In this document: positions 1 through 41,400 of the stretch, one piece after another | How positions within the stretch are numbered: the stretch's first letter is position 1 | Layout of the letters: every line of letters starts with the position of its first letter | Assembly: GCA_016617855.1 (NCBI GenBank) | Contig: JAECUM010003277.1 | Coordinates: forward strand, 124,001 to 188,000 | DNA: 64,000 bases | Direction of reading: 5' to 3' | DNA from: Megalonaias nervosa | Lineage: Eukaryota > Mollusca > Bivalvia > Unionida > Unionidae | The notes under the pieces: generated by a model | What the model was told of the DNA's origin: nothing | Databases searched by the model: none | The model's input: the letters and a program-made list of their open reading frames with translations, nothing else | Program-made: the position numbers and the translations under genes

Positions 1-1155
1 GATAACAGTGTTAAGTATTGGGATTATAAAAATTTTCATATATATATTACCACCCATCCTATTGCAATAAATGATGCAAACTTAAAACTTAAGATAAGTA
101 TGTATTATTTTATATACACACTGACACTTCAAACTGGATACAAATTTAAAGATTCATTGACTGGTATAGCTTTTTTCATACTGCGTCTATTTTTAAATAA
201 ATCTGTTATTTCAGCTAGCATTAATAATGTAATACTCTTTGTATTTATCCAAATATTTAAAAAGCATGCAATACCAATGGGTACTGTTTTGTAATGACAA
301 AGCTACACTCTTTGTAATGACAAAATAAGATAAAGACATAAATCAGGATACATACTTTGGGTTTAATTTATTTTTGTGGATTTCTGTTTTCAAGGTTTTG
401 TAAAAAAAAATGTAAAGTTTTGTTGGTATCTAAATTGATGCATTTGCCTCTCAAATTTTGCATATTTATAGCTATTTTAATTAATGGATAAACCAAAATA
501 AAGACTACTAAAGAACAAAGTATATGTTGACAACAAATGGTGGGTACTTGAATATTATTACAACCAGTATAAGTACAAATCAAATACATGTCAAGATCTA
601 TCACTTACACCATGTTTTGGTTTGACTGCAAACAGAAATGATGTGGCCAATAACACCAGCCAAGTGGTTATCAAAACGTATATGCTCTTTTTGTTAAACC
701 ATTGTCCGTAAGTTGCATCATCATTACATTTGGGTGACCATGTAGACACTCTGTATGTTAACTAAACATGTGACCAACTGTTTCTTACTCAATCCAATCA
801 TTAAGCTATGACAACCTTTGATCTGTAGTGAAGAAGGGCAGCTCACAATATGCTGTCAGAGAGATCAGTGCAAATGATCTCATGCTTTTAGATGTTTTAT
901 CAAGATTAAAGTATATTCTTCATTAAGAAGGATCATGACTGATTAAATATTAAATCACAGAAAATTGCACAGACCATCATCATAAAAATACTGTTCATAT
1001 ATTATTTCATTTTTCTTTCTTTCATTTTTGGTAATGCTAGCACTTAAATACATTATACTTTTTCTCTATCCTTAAAGACAGCTATTGTATTTGAACTGAA
1101 ACAATATAAACTGCTTCATAATTCTTTTTTTTTTAAATGGGGAAAACTAATTTTA
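1..1155. other. AT-rich sequence, no gene seen (CPSF3 intron 9)
   Basis: No CPSF3 motif (for example MMQSGLSRELFESW) and no repeat structure was recognised. It should be part of the long intron after exon 9. Confidence 0.5.
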
Positions 1156-1162
1156 TTCTTCT

Positions 1163-1458
1163 AAGTATGTTTCTTTATGAATATTTATCCAATCATAATA
1201 CCATAATGAGAACAACCACTACCTTGCAAATCCAGCCCTCCCAGATAGAACATTTAGTAAAAAGAGTTCAAAGTTATATGCCCACCAAGGTGGCAGTCAG
1301 GCAGAGTGATCTCCCCTTGATACAGGGATTATCAGCAAAACTCCTGAATATTGCAGTTACAACTGGAGCATAAGGCACAGTCTCTATATGGGTGTAACTT
1401 CGGGGAGGTTGGGAGGTTGTATGTGTATTATGACTGGGTAAGTATTAACAAAGAAACA
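1163..1458. mobile_element. MITE-like deletion derivative of the DIRS-like element, copy 1
   Basis: The left end (atgtttctttatgaatattt, then ccaatcataata) is an inverted copy of the right end (tattatgactgggtaagtat, then aacaaagaaacat). The interior, including gcagagtgatctccccttga, matches the terminal ~220 bp of the DIRS-like element on the coding 5' side. There is no coding potential. Confidence 0.7.
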
Positions 1459-1464
1459 TTCTCA

Positions 1465-3220
1465 CGTATAAGTTTGTTTGTGTAAATGCTGACCTCTGCA
1501 AATTGAAAAGGTAAAATCATTAAAAAAGCGCATGACATGAGCATAAGCTGACCCACAAGTCATTGGCAACATCACAATATGCACGAGGTAAGTTCTAAAC
1601 TCATTTATTTAGGCATACTTACATTAGCAAAAATTACGTGTATACCTCTCTTGGGGCTTGCATGTATGATTATCACATGGAAATGTTATAAATTAATATA
1701 ATTTGTTTAAAAAAGTCAATAAATAAATTTATTAAATTTTCTGTTTTCTTATTGTTTCTGCCTAATTCAGATTTGTGTATAATCTGATCAGATGATGACA
1801 CGCGTTGAGCATTCACAGGTTGCTGTAACAGTACCTCTCCCTTTTCAATTCTGGTTAATTATTGTTTGTTTATGCATTACTGCATTATAATTTTGTATCA
1901 AAGCACCAATAATTAGGTTTTTATTTTGCCTTGAATTTGTAAATACCTAACTCAACATGACCCCAGTATGACAATAATAACGAACAACAACAGGGTTTGG
2001 TTCAACACTTGCATTTAGTCTAGTGAGCACATTTACATACTGGCTCCACCAAATGTATATTCAAGTTTAAACTTGTGCTGAATGAAGTACAGTATATCCC
2101 ACTGAAACGAAGTACATCCCATGGATTCGAATTATAGGCATCACTGTACTAAATTTAAATAACATCTCCAAAATTTAATAATGATGTTTCAGAAATAATG
2201 CTTCAAAAATTATTGTAATATCATAAAAATTGAACTGTAGTTGCTTTGAAGTAAGCAACTTTACATGGTGTTATACACAGCCATGCTAATATTATGGATT
2301 AAAAGGCAATTACATATCAAAGTACTGGTACAGCCGCCAGACAAAATTCCCTCTTAACCCAAGCCAGTTTCAGGGTGTTAACGATTAATTGGACTGTACT
2401 GCTGTCAGAAAACAAAAGACATATCTGCCAATTATGAACAAATGAAACACCAAATCAACCAGCTTACCAACATGTGGAAAATTATGATTTTGTTCAGTCA
2501 AACCACAAAACTGAAATAAATTGATGATTATCTTAGTTGACATATATTCAGAAGTTTTGACTTTACTATTATCATTCCTTCATGAACATGTAATAGTTAC
2601 GTGAAAATATGTTGGTTTTTTTCCTTGTACAAATAAATGTGTACCTTTTTATCAAGGTTACCTCAATTTGTATGATCGCTTACATCTTTGTAAAGAGTAA
2701 CTCATGAGAGTGTGGAACAATGTAAATGAAACATATATGTACATCTAGCTGAATTGTGATCTGGAAAAATACAATTTTGAAGAAACATTGAATAAAGCAA
2801 AATCTGCATCTAATATTTTTGTGAATAAACAAGGATTTAAGTGACGCTAAGCAAGATTTGAACTGTGTAAGTACTGTACATTATACTACTACAGCCTTGT
2901 CTCCCGGGTAAACTTGAACCAGCCCTTAAATTATAAAGTCTTTATTTATCTTTATTTAATTTCATGTTGGAGAAATCAGAAAATATGCACAATAATAAAA
3001 TAATCATCGTAGCTTATAACAGTTTAGCAAGTGTTGGGACACCGAGAATGTATTTTTTCATATGCATATAATTCATAGGGCACAATTTTTTTTTCATGTC
3101 CCATGATTTACAGCCATTACAATACTCAACATAAAAACTTAAAATTTTTTAAGTTTAGACCTTTACTCATGGATAAGCCAATCCCCATTCTTCCAGGCTT
3201 TTATTTTTTCCTAAATTATT
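1465..3220. other. AT-rich intron sequence without recognised features
   Basis: Single-copy-looking sequence with no ORF or repeat recognised. A solo terminus of the foldback MITE (tgagtatatatggta) sits at about 3229-3243. Confidence 0.4.
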
Positions 3221-3383
3221 TGCTTATATGTGAGTATATATGGTAGTTTACTAGAAAATGTTTGTTTCTTCTTCAAATACATTACCCAATCATAATACCT
3301 TAGGAGAATAGGTAAGAGGTGGAGGGAGATACATCCCCTTATCCAAGAGATGCCATCTCTAGTCCCCTAAGCTGTATCTTATG

Positions 3384-3733
3384 GAGCTGTCTAATGGTGA
3401 CCTGTTGTGCAAGGCTATAGGTCCCACCAGACTGAGCTGTCTAATGGTGACCTGTTGTGCAAGGCTATAGGTCCCACCAGACTGAGCTGTCTAATGGTGA
3501 CCTGTTGTGCATGGCTATAGGTCCCACCAGACTGAGCTGTCTAATGGTGACCTGTTGTGCAAGGCTATAGGTCCCACCAGACTGAGCTGTCTAATGGTGA
3601 CCTGTTGTGCAAGGCTATAGGTCCCACCAGACTGAGCTGTCTAATGGTGACCTGTTGTGCATGGCTATAGGTCCCACCAGACTGAGCTGTCTAATGGTGA
3701 CCTGTTGTGCAAGGCTATAGGTCCCACCAGACT
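3384..3733. repeat. 50-bp tandem repeat, seven copies
   Basis: Units begin gagctgtctaatggtgacct and recur exactly every 50 bp from 3384; an eighth starts at 3734 and diverges. The copies are almost identical. Units 3 and 6 share a single variant (gcatggc instead of gcaaggc), so the array has a 150-bp higher-order period. It expands a segment that is single-copy in the DIRS-like element near 20490-20550. Confidence 0.95.
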
Positions 3734-4382
3734 GAGCTGAACCCTTTCATATAAAAGATCTCGGAGCTAAAAACTGAGTTATTTGGACTTGGGCATTAGA
3801 TAATATCAGTTAGAGAACTGCGGTCAAAGGCACTGCTTCTGTCAACTGCTCTAATCTTGTGAGTTGAAATGCATAACAAATTCATCTGTGTTGGAGTTAT
3901 TTTTCAATATGCAAAGCTAATAACCCACTTAATCCAGGATGAATGGGTCTGTGTGGTTATATTATTTTGTCCCTGTTTGAGAGGTAAAAATAGGTATGAT
4001 CTCATGTTAGCATCTCATGGCTTGGTCTGTCGTTTTAAGATACCACTTCAAGGCTCATACTGGATCCTATATTTGGCCTTGAGTGGAAGTGTCCAGAGTA
4101 GGCAATGACTTCAGTTCCAAGGTCTAGCTACTCATGGATGAAAGCCTGTTTTTGATGACAAGAGAACCATCAGAAGTGAAACTGACCTGTCTTGTCAGAA
4201 CTGCATGTATAAGCTGGTCCCCTGAATAGGAACATATTCACTGATTCTGCCTGCCATCGCTAATGTCATAGGAAAGCAGGTCTTGTATGAAAGGTAAGCC
4301 AAAGATACCACTGAAAGCAGTGTTTTGTTCAACTAATTTAGTACCCCTGATAGGTTCCATTTTGGGCACAGAGCCAATAGGA

Positions 4383-4399
4383 TTTGTGGTGGTGGTGGT

Positions 4400-4432
<33 letters not shown>

Positions 4433-4739
4433 TTTGGATTTTTAACATAGCTTTAACAATTTTTCAGTCATATCACTATGATGTCTTCAGTGTGGCAGTT
4501 TATAGTGATGTCTAGCACTGAGGCATCATGCCGCAGACATGTAGCATGATGTCCCACCCAGTCACATTATCCTGATACCAGGCCGACCAGTCCTAACACT
4601 AACCTCTTAACACTGAGCGCCAAGCGAGGCAGCTGTTAGTACCATTTTTTAAAGTCTTTGGTATGACTCGGCCAGGGATTGAACCCACGACCTCCCGCAT
4701 CTGAGGCAGACGCTCTAACCACTAGGCCACCGGAGCGGT
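4383..4739 (-). mobile_element. tRNA-derived SINE (family A) inserted in DIRS copy A
   Basis: Read on the minus strand it starts with a tRNA-like head: A-box-like tggcctagtggttagagcg, B-box-like ggttcaatccc. A ~250 bp body follows and the element ends in (CA)n, seen on the plus strand as (GT)n at 4399-4431. Near-identical bodies lie at 12949, 30141 and 53726. Possible short target duplications (atttgtgg and aattgtgg) flank it. Confidence 0.85.
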
Positions 4740-6231
4740 CAATTGTGGAGTGGTAATTTTTGATTGTGTCTGTAGTGTTATAAATTGTTCTTGCGTACAC
4801 CACTGTGTAAAAGTTTTCCATTTGCCTTAGTACACTTTCAGAGTGGAGGGCTTTCTTGCTTGAGTGATTAGATCCACGACTGGTTGAGAGAACTGTGTCG
4901 AGGTCTGCCGCTCACATAACTCATGGTGCCCTGAAGTAGAAATGGTGATTTCCAATCAGTCACCAATTAAGAGTCATATGTGGGTCTCCATAATTGCCTG
5001 TATAAACCAGGTTGGACAGACTGATTTCCTGGAACTTATAGTGTTGAGGCGTTTTGTCCCTGAAGATCCCTTGAAGTAGGTCTTGGCCAGTTGAAATGGA
5101 AATAGGCCGTGTTAGGAGGGAGGACATCGTCTGAGTCATAATGTTGTGACCGGTTATAGGATGTTCGATCCATGAGACTAGTCTGTGTATCAGTGGAGCG
5201 AAAGGATACTTTGTTTTCTTCATTGCTTGCTGTTTATCACCGAGATATGTAGAGTGGAACAAGGCCTAAAGGTATCAGCAGCAATGAGGAGTCAAGTGAT
5301 GACATAGGTATACTGGGCTGTCTCTGATCATGGAGAGTTACAGCATGTTGTAACTGGAGAGCCACTGGTTAATTTATCTCCCTTATCCACCAAAACTTTC
5401 CACACTCAGGACATGTAGGCTTATTGTTTTCATTATGACTCATTCATTTCTGCACTTTGCCCATGGTCTAATCCGTAAAACAAATAGAGTAGGATGAATA
5501 AACCTGTTTTGTTCTGCACCTGTCTCTTACTATTGAACACAAAGTCAGTGCAGAGCTAAGCTATGTCTAATAGCATTATCAGAACAGTAGCAGATGAATT
5601 TTACCAATATAATTCACCATGCTAACTGTGAGAAGTTTAATGACCAACCATACATGTAAATGCAACAAAGCATGGAGTCCAGACACTAAATGTATTAGCA
5701 GAGAAAACTCACCTGTATGTAGCCAGTTTTCATGGAATTATACATATATCAAGAGTTTTCTATAGGTCTCAGGGACTTGCACATTAACATAATTAAAAGT
5801 ACAGCTCAAACCTATTTGTGAAGCCTCATGTGCAAATACCTAAGAACAAATAAATGTGCAAAGATTACAGAGTGTGACTAAAATTATAAAGGCAGATCTT
5901 TGTTGAGATAGAATGCAAAACAAGCTGGAATAAAGAGGAAATATACTTTCCTTGTGAGGTGAGAACACTCCAACATGTATCAACATTGATTCTGGCATTT
6001 CTGAGGGCTCTCATGGTGACAGCATGCTTCTCAGCACAAGTGGAAGTAGTAACTGAGATATTCACGGGTTTTTCCGCCAATCCCTATATCATGGGAAGGT
6101 CACTCTAGGTGGGCAGAAAACTTTTAGCTCTTTTTAACTAAAAGTTCTATCTGGGAGGACTGGGTTTGTGAGACAGTAATAGTTCTCCTAAGGTATTATG
6201 ATTGGGTAATGTATTTAAAGAAGAAACACAC

Positions 6232-6830
6232 ACTGTTGATTGCTTGGAATGTATAAGTAAAACACTGAAGTGGGGCTCAAGTAGCTCATTTTTCAAAGCA
6301 ACCAATCCACAAAAATAATACCCACAAAATATAGTTTAACCACTGCATTGTATCAACACCTATGTATCATGTATCATATAGCTACATACAGATCTATTTT
6401 AAAATATAGTGCATAAATCTCATCAAAATACAATTCTAGATTAAATGTAAACAACTGTTTGACACAACATGCTTTTACTATTGTACTTGCTCAAAGATTT
6501 TACTCCATCTATATGAAATAACATAAATGTCGATGAATGACAAGCATCTTTCAGAATCTGATCTAAGACTTTATTGTTACACCAATTTCCATGGCAATAT
6601 ACTGAATAATTAGTCAAAAAGTATTTACTCTAAAAGTCAAGAACTTTCATTGCAAGTCAGTTTTTTTCTAATTTCATGACAGCTGTTTTGTGAAGACTCA
6701 AGATATATTCTTTGGCTCAAAGTACCTGCACAATGCTGTGAATTTACCCTTTTATGCTGAGTAGCAATTTTCATGGATTTTGTGGTTGCTCTAAACCACA
6801 AAATTGAGGACATAATGAACATCGGAAACT
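6232..6830. other. AT-rich intron sequence, nothing recognised
   Basis: No ORF with family resemblance and no repeat; part of CPSF3 intron 9. Confidence 0.4.
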
Positions 6831-6990
6831 TGTTGTTGTTGTTGTTGCTGTAGGGTTTAACGCCATTTTTCAGCACAAGATAGGCTATACATGGCGGCCA
6901 GTATTAATGGTGGAGGAAGAACCCGGGAAAACCCCGGAAAGAACCACCGACCCACGAGAAGCTACTCACAACATTGGAAAGAATACTACT
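6831..6990 (-). mobile_element. SINE family B, 3' part only
   Basis: It shares the 3' half (plus-strand taacgccatttttcagcaca, then ggctatacatggcggccagt) with the longer copy at 22453-22676, and has a (GTT)n-type tail at 6831-6849. The tRNA-like head is missing. Confidence 0.65.
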
Positions 6991-7240
6991 ACTCTCCAGA
7001 CACATGAATTTAAGTACTAACAAATAACTGATTTTTGCAAAAGTACAAAAGCTTAACATAATTGCTGAAGCATTAAACATAAGTCACTGTCATCTACTTT
7101 TGCCTATGGTAAGTAGTACCCCGCAAAATAAACATACCCATCAAGTTCCACGACTGTACATACAACAATATCAGAGAAACTGAACTAAATGCAAAACCAA
7201 CATAAATTCATATGCCATTAGAAAAGTAATCCCTGTTTTA

Positions 7241-36985
<29,745 letters not shown>

Positions 36986-38100
36986 TGCAAGAGTGGGTTT
37001 CTACAAACTAAACCTCACTGAAATCCTTTTGCAGAAAAGAATAAATAGCCATATATAATTTATTTCCATTATATAGGAAATCTTTATCTATAAAATTTTG
37101 CTTTATAAGAGTTAATATCTCACGATTTATTCTGACTAATGAATACATTGCGATTTGAAGAAATTGCGTCAAAAATGTTTCGTATTAAATAAAATATTTT
37201 TTTATAGCTAAGATGTCTGCGTCCATGTTCGCATGCAAATATTGCCTTACCCAATAACAAATAACGTCCATAAGGTATATTATCCACGAGGTCTTTTGTA
37301 AGAGTTTTTCAATTGTAAATATTATGTCAGTTATTTTTAATACAAAAGCAATTCCTTACAGCAGATTGCATTAGTTTCGATCAACTAATAACATTGGTAG
37401 CATGTTGACTTTGATGTTGGAGGTCAGCACAACAAAAAAAATAAAAAATTTAAAACATAAAAAAATAAATGCCATTCCTGTCTGTGTTTTCAGAGTTTAT
37501 ATGAATTGTTACTACGGTATTTGCTGGCCTAATAAATGTCATTCCAGTCTGTGTTTTCAGTGTTTACATGAATTGCTACTACCGTATTTGCTGGCCTGTA
37601 AGGCAATACTATTCGACCAGGAAATCCTAGCTTCATCTTATGTTCCAAATCGACTCTTATATGGATTATGTCATCCAAATCGTTTTATCAAATGTCACAT
37701 AATTTTTTATATGGAATAAAGAATTTTTCCAATAAGTATGAAAGTTAATGTGTAAAAAATATTTCATTTTGGGAAAGAGGTCATGTACGAAAAAATATAG
37801 GACCCACATTAAAAAGAATTTTAAACAATTACATGGTCGTCAGTATTACAAATTAACATGCATCAGATGTAGTTGCACTAAAGCAGCATGCACTAGTAAT
37901 ATATACGTTGTTTCAATTTGATTGCATTAGAATTGACAAGTTAGAAGATGAATTTTCATGACCAAGACATATTCCATCACATTTTCCTTTTTGCACTGCA
38001 TGATCAAATAAAAATTATGCCCCATTATGAGAGAGAGAGAGAGAGAGAGAATAAATATCTTGACGACAGTAATCTGTGTTGTTCACTTACCTGATGACTG
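36986..38100. other. Upstream region of CPSF3, with a 67-bp tandem duplication
   Basis: The CPSF3 promoter and 5' UTR should lie here, but no TATA box or clear core element could be assigned. At 37467-37600 a 67-bp unit (ccattcctgtctgtgttttc and the related cattccagtctgtgttttca) is present twice. A short (GA)n sits at 38030-38050. Confidence 0.5.
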
Positions 38101-38109
38101 TGATCTTAC

Positions 38110-38960
38110 TCATGTACAAATGCAATACTATATCAGGGGTCAATGGCTATGTCTGATGGTCTACACCAGTTCTAGCATTGTCAGGCCACCTAGGATGATG
38201 AGCTTGTCTACATTGTCTGCAAAATAGACTCCAGGTCTTCATAAAATTTGCCCATGATCTCATATGGGTTGATTATGGTGGTTGCATAAGTGCAGATGAC
38301 AGTTGCATGTCTTTTTCCAGACAGTCAGGGTCTCATTTGCATGAGTTTATCATTTAGGCCTTTTGAGGACATTTATGAGCATGCTGACTAGCTGCGATTT
38401 GATGGAAAGCCTTACACCAGCTTTTATGTTGTTTGTGTTAACTACTCCAGAAGTTGTAGTCTGCTCATTCTTCAGTGAGTTGTCCTTCCTCATCTAGGAG
38501 AGTTTCATTCAGGACCACTATTTGGATATTGAATCTGACCACTCCTTTAATAGCTAGAGTTGTTCTTCTCTCTGATCTTTCTGCTGATGTACTGTTCATT
38601 AGTGTGGTTACATTCAATGCACTGATGGTGCATGGTGTTGCCTTCTTGTGCGAATTTTAACAGCTACCATGGAATCCTATTCAACTTTGGTATGCAGACC
38701 ATAGTTCAGGTGTAACAGTCAATATTTAGGGTACATTTTCTGGCCCCTTCTTCATGCTATAGAGGTGAGCATTGTGATCCTAAAAAGGTCTGCTTAGTCA
38801 CCCAGGGGGCTGCTGAGTTCCACTGCTGCTTAAGCCATTGACAAGTGACCCTATGCCCTGAACTACTTTAGTGCAGGTCTGCAGCTACAGTTTCCTGTAT
38901 ATCCACACCTGCTGCTTTGCTGCTTCTGATCATCACAGGACTTGAAGGCATCTTGTGGGA
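38110..38960 (-). pseudogene. Degenerate LINE endonuclease fragment
   Basis: On the minus strand the frame can be followed with stops and shifts: NVTTLMNSTSAERSERRTTL, then EEGQLTEE, then ANFMKTWSLF and GVDHQT. These match, in order, the LINE apurinic endonuclease text 'NVRTL ... ERRTALI', 'EGQLTE' and 'FYEDL ... DHQTW' that I know from craniate and invertebrate LINEs. Reverse transcriptase is absent. Clearly dead. Confidence 0.6.
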
Positions 38961-39128
38961 GAAGGGGAATGTTTTGGAAAGTAAAACAAAATAGATGGCA
39001 GGGTAGTTTATTATACATTGTACCTAATTGTAATCAACACAGAATGCATTACAGCTTTTACCGAGTTCATATGGTCAAAATACATAGTCAAATGACCAAA
39101 GTTGTGTGAAGAACATTAAGCAATATAG

Positions 39129-39278
39129 AATCTATGTTGGGGTTTGGACCGAGACAAGGAAATCCCAGTCAAGGGGTTACATTATTTGTCTCCCCACGAG
39201 GTTTGCCAAGTGGGGAGACATATAATATAACCCCGCGACTGGAATTTCCTTGTCTCGGTCGAAACCCCAACGTAGATT
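39129..39278. repeat. Long inverted repeat, ~68-bp arms
   Basis: Left arm 39129-39197 (aatctatgttggggtttgga, ccgagacaaggaaat, gtctccccac) and right arm 39210-39278 (gtggggagac, atttccttgtctcggtc, gaaaccccaacgtagatt) are near-complementary; the loop is 12 bp (gaggtttgccaa). Confidence 0.93.
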
Positions 39279-39679
39279 ATTTTTCTCACCCAATATTATC
39301 CTTTAAAGTAAGAAAGAATTCCTCCCTTGTGCAATATAGTTCACGCGCCAGTGTTTACATGTGGTGCATTAATACAAATATGTTAATGAGGACTGTGGCA
39401 TGACATGTCATCGGAAGTACACAGTTTTTATGCATGAGTCAAAACAAAATAACAACATTAAACATTGCATAGTTTTTAGGTATTATCACATTTAATATAT
39501 GGATGTTATATGAAATTAACAATAAATAGTTAATATTTATTACAAGAAAATGTTTCATTTTCATTAGTTCCAATTTAGAAAATTATATTGTACATAATGA
39601 AACTGTACTCAGCCCACAGCTCTGTTGTAGTGTAAATACATGTAGCATGAGAGTCCGTGCTTGGGTTATTCACGGGTAA

Positions 39680-39895
39680 TTAGAGACCCTTGTCGCTATT
39701 ATATATAACTCTCCTTTTCTTTAGAGGAGGTGAAACTGTTTGTGACCTACTTGTGTTGTAATTAATATTGCTTGTAAAAGTACCCCCGTGTATAAAAGAC
39801 CCTCCAAATACGGACCCTAGCGGATAACCATGTGCTAAACTTTCAAGTTCACGGATTCTTTGAAAATTTATTTTTCTGTCTTGGAAATATGGCAA
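39680..39895 (-). other. Unassigned 71-codon open frame without ATG
   Basis: The minus frame contains GSVFGGSFIHGGTFTSNINY followed by SPPLKKRR, a possible nuclear localisation signal. It opens at TTG, not ATG, and has no clear splice acceptor. The GGSF/GGTF-NIN pattern recalls low-complexity repeats in invertebrate proteins, but I cannot name it. It may be an exon or transposon fragment between two palindromes. Confidence 0.25.
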
Positions 39896-40169
39896 GTATT
39901 ACGGTGAAAATTGCTTATGGATTAATGTGTTGGCAAATAAATGATTCCTTCTGGCTGGTAAGTGCATTATTTGTCATTAAATATTTTAGGTATATTTTTG
40001 ATTGAACTTGGGCACAATGGAGATGCTTAACAAAAATAGAATAAAGCATGTTTGACATAACACATTTCTGGCTGTTACTAAGTTTTCTGTTGTTGTTAAG
40101 AGCGTTGGAAGACTATGAAGTGTATAGGTCTATAGGCTATGTGCATAGATCAGTGTTTTTTGTCATAGT

Positions 40170-40380
40170 TCATTTCACACAGCATTGAGAATTTTATCCT
40201 ATCTGTAGCACAGTCCATTTTCAGGTCAGCGTCATTAAATGTAGCTAACAGTATATAATTTGTTTCACACGAAGTATTTAAAACTAGTTAGGTAGCTTTA
40301 GCTACATTTAATGACGCTGACCTGAAAATGTACTGAGTCAGGCTTGCAGATAGGATAAAACTGACTATGCTGTGTGGAAC
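40170..40380. repeat. Long inverted repeat, ~75-80 bp arms
   Basis: Left arm 40170-40246 (ttttatcctatctg, ttttcaggtcagcgtcatta, aatgtagct) and right arm 40300-40380 (agctacatttaatgacgctg, acctgaaaatg, cagataggataaaa) pair over most of their length. The loop is ~53 bp. Confidence 0.93.
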
Positions 40381-40507
40381 GAATTATCATAATACCAAAA
40401 AGCTCAACATCGTGTGCATATATGTGTCTGTCTCTCTCGAAATGTTTTGTATGGTGTTTTCTCAAAAATGGAGAGACCTTAAGTTACTATGTTGTTTTGT
40501 TATATAT

Positions 40508-40537
40508 TTGTTTGTTGTTGTTGTTGTTGTTGTTGTT
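40508..40537. repeat. (GTT)n microsatellite
   Basis: About nine GTT units. A 22-bp direct duplication (tgtcgcatgggtgagaatgt) follows at about 40680-40723. Confidence 0.9.
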
Positions 40538-40859
40538 TGATTTTAGAACAACTATGTCAGGCATAGCAGAAGACAACAAAGGTTTATTTTTTAAAAGTAG
40601 TCCCTAGCGCGTGGACACCTTGACTGAGATGACTGGACTGAGACAAGAAAAGTAAGGTTAGCAAAACAGCTAGATTCCTCTGTCGCATGGGTGAGAATGT
40701 CTGTCGCATGGGTGAGAATGTCTGATCTCAGCTGAGATGTACTGACTTTTATCAAACTTTATTGCCATCTTCTGAATATAAATAAGTTGGCTGATTTATA
40801 CAGAGGTTAGAAACACAGTCCAAAAAAATTTGTTAAGTTACAAGATGTTTGGGCCAGTA

Positions 40860-41400
40860 GTTTGTGAGTCTAAATCTACAAGTCCAACCCAAACATTCGG
40901 CCAGTGCAATTAAATGCAGTGATATGGTTGCAGTTACTAAAAGTAGAAAAACTTTAAAATGACTTTTCAAAAGTAACTTGGCAGAATTAGACCAATTTTG
41001 CACAAAGCTATGCAGATCCACCATCAAAATACAGTTGCCATAATTAAAAATAGAAAAACTTTAAAACAGCTTCTCAGAAACCACTGAACAGAATAAGACA
41101 AATTTTTGAAGAAGCATCCTTGCATAAAGATCTTCCAGATTTGTCCAAAAGATGTAAATACACTATCAAATATGGCCTATGTTATATAAAATATAAAAAA
41201 TTTAAAGTAATTTTTTTTCTCAAGAACCAATTGGCAGAATTTAACAAAATTTCACAGTGGTGGCATAAAGGGATATCATATTTTTATATGTGATACCAGT
41301 CCACCTCCACCAAGAAATATAACTTCATGAATAAAAAAAAATATAAAAAAACATTTAAACACCTTTATCTCAAAAAGCAACTCCTCTTGCATTTGGTTAT
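40860..41400. repeat. Degenerate tandem repeats, ~110-120 bp unit
   Basis: taaaaatagaaaaactttaa and ttctcagaaaccactgaaca-like strings recur with aattagaccaattttgcaca-like strings near 40930, 41040 and 41180. Confidence 0.5.

Larger units (their letters stand above)
3259..6231 (-). mobile_element. DIRS-like retrotransposon, internally deleted copy (A)
   Basis: Bounded by inverted ends: tttcttcttcaaatacatta at the left, and gggtaatgtatttaaagaag on the right which is its inverse, with ccaatcataatacctta and its inverse just inside. Compared with the copy at 20318-25612 it keeps the recombinase C-terminal region (left) and the leader/gag-like region (right, about 4960-5262) but lacks RT, RNase H and most of the recombinase. 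It carries a 50-bp tandem array (3384-3733) and an inserted SINE (4383-4739). The coding sense is minus. It lies in CPSF3 intron 9, in the same orientation as that gene. Confidence 0.75.

Noticed and set aside
3384..3733. CRISPR-like regular array
   Set aside because: The whole 50-bp unit is repeated, with no variable spacers, in an animal intron within a transposon.
37402..37719. 105-codon frame
   Set aside because: It spans a 67-bp tandem duplication and shows no family resemblance; probably chance.
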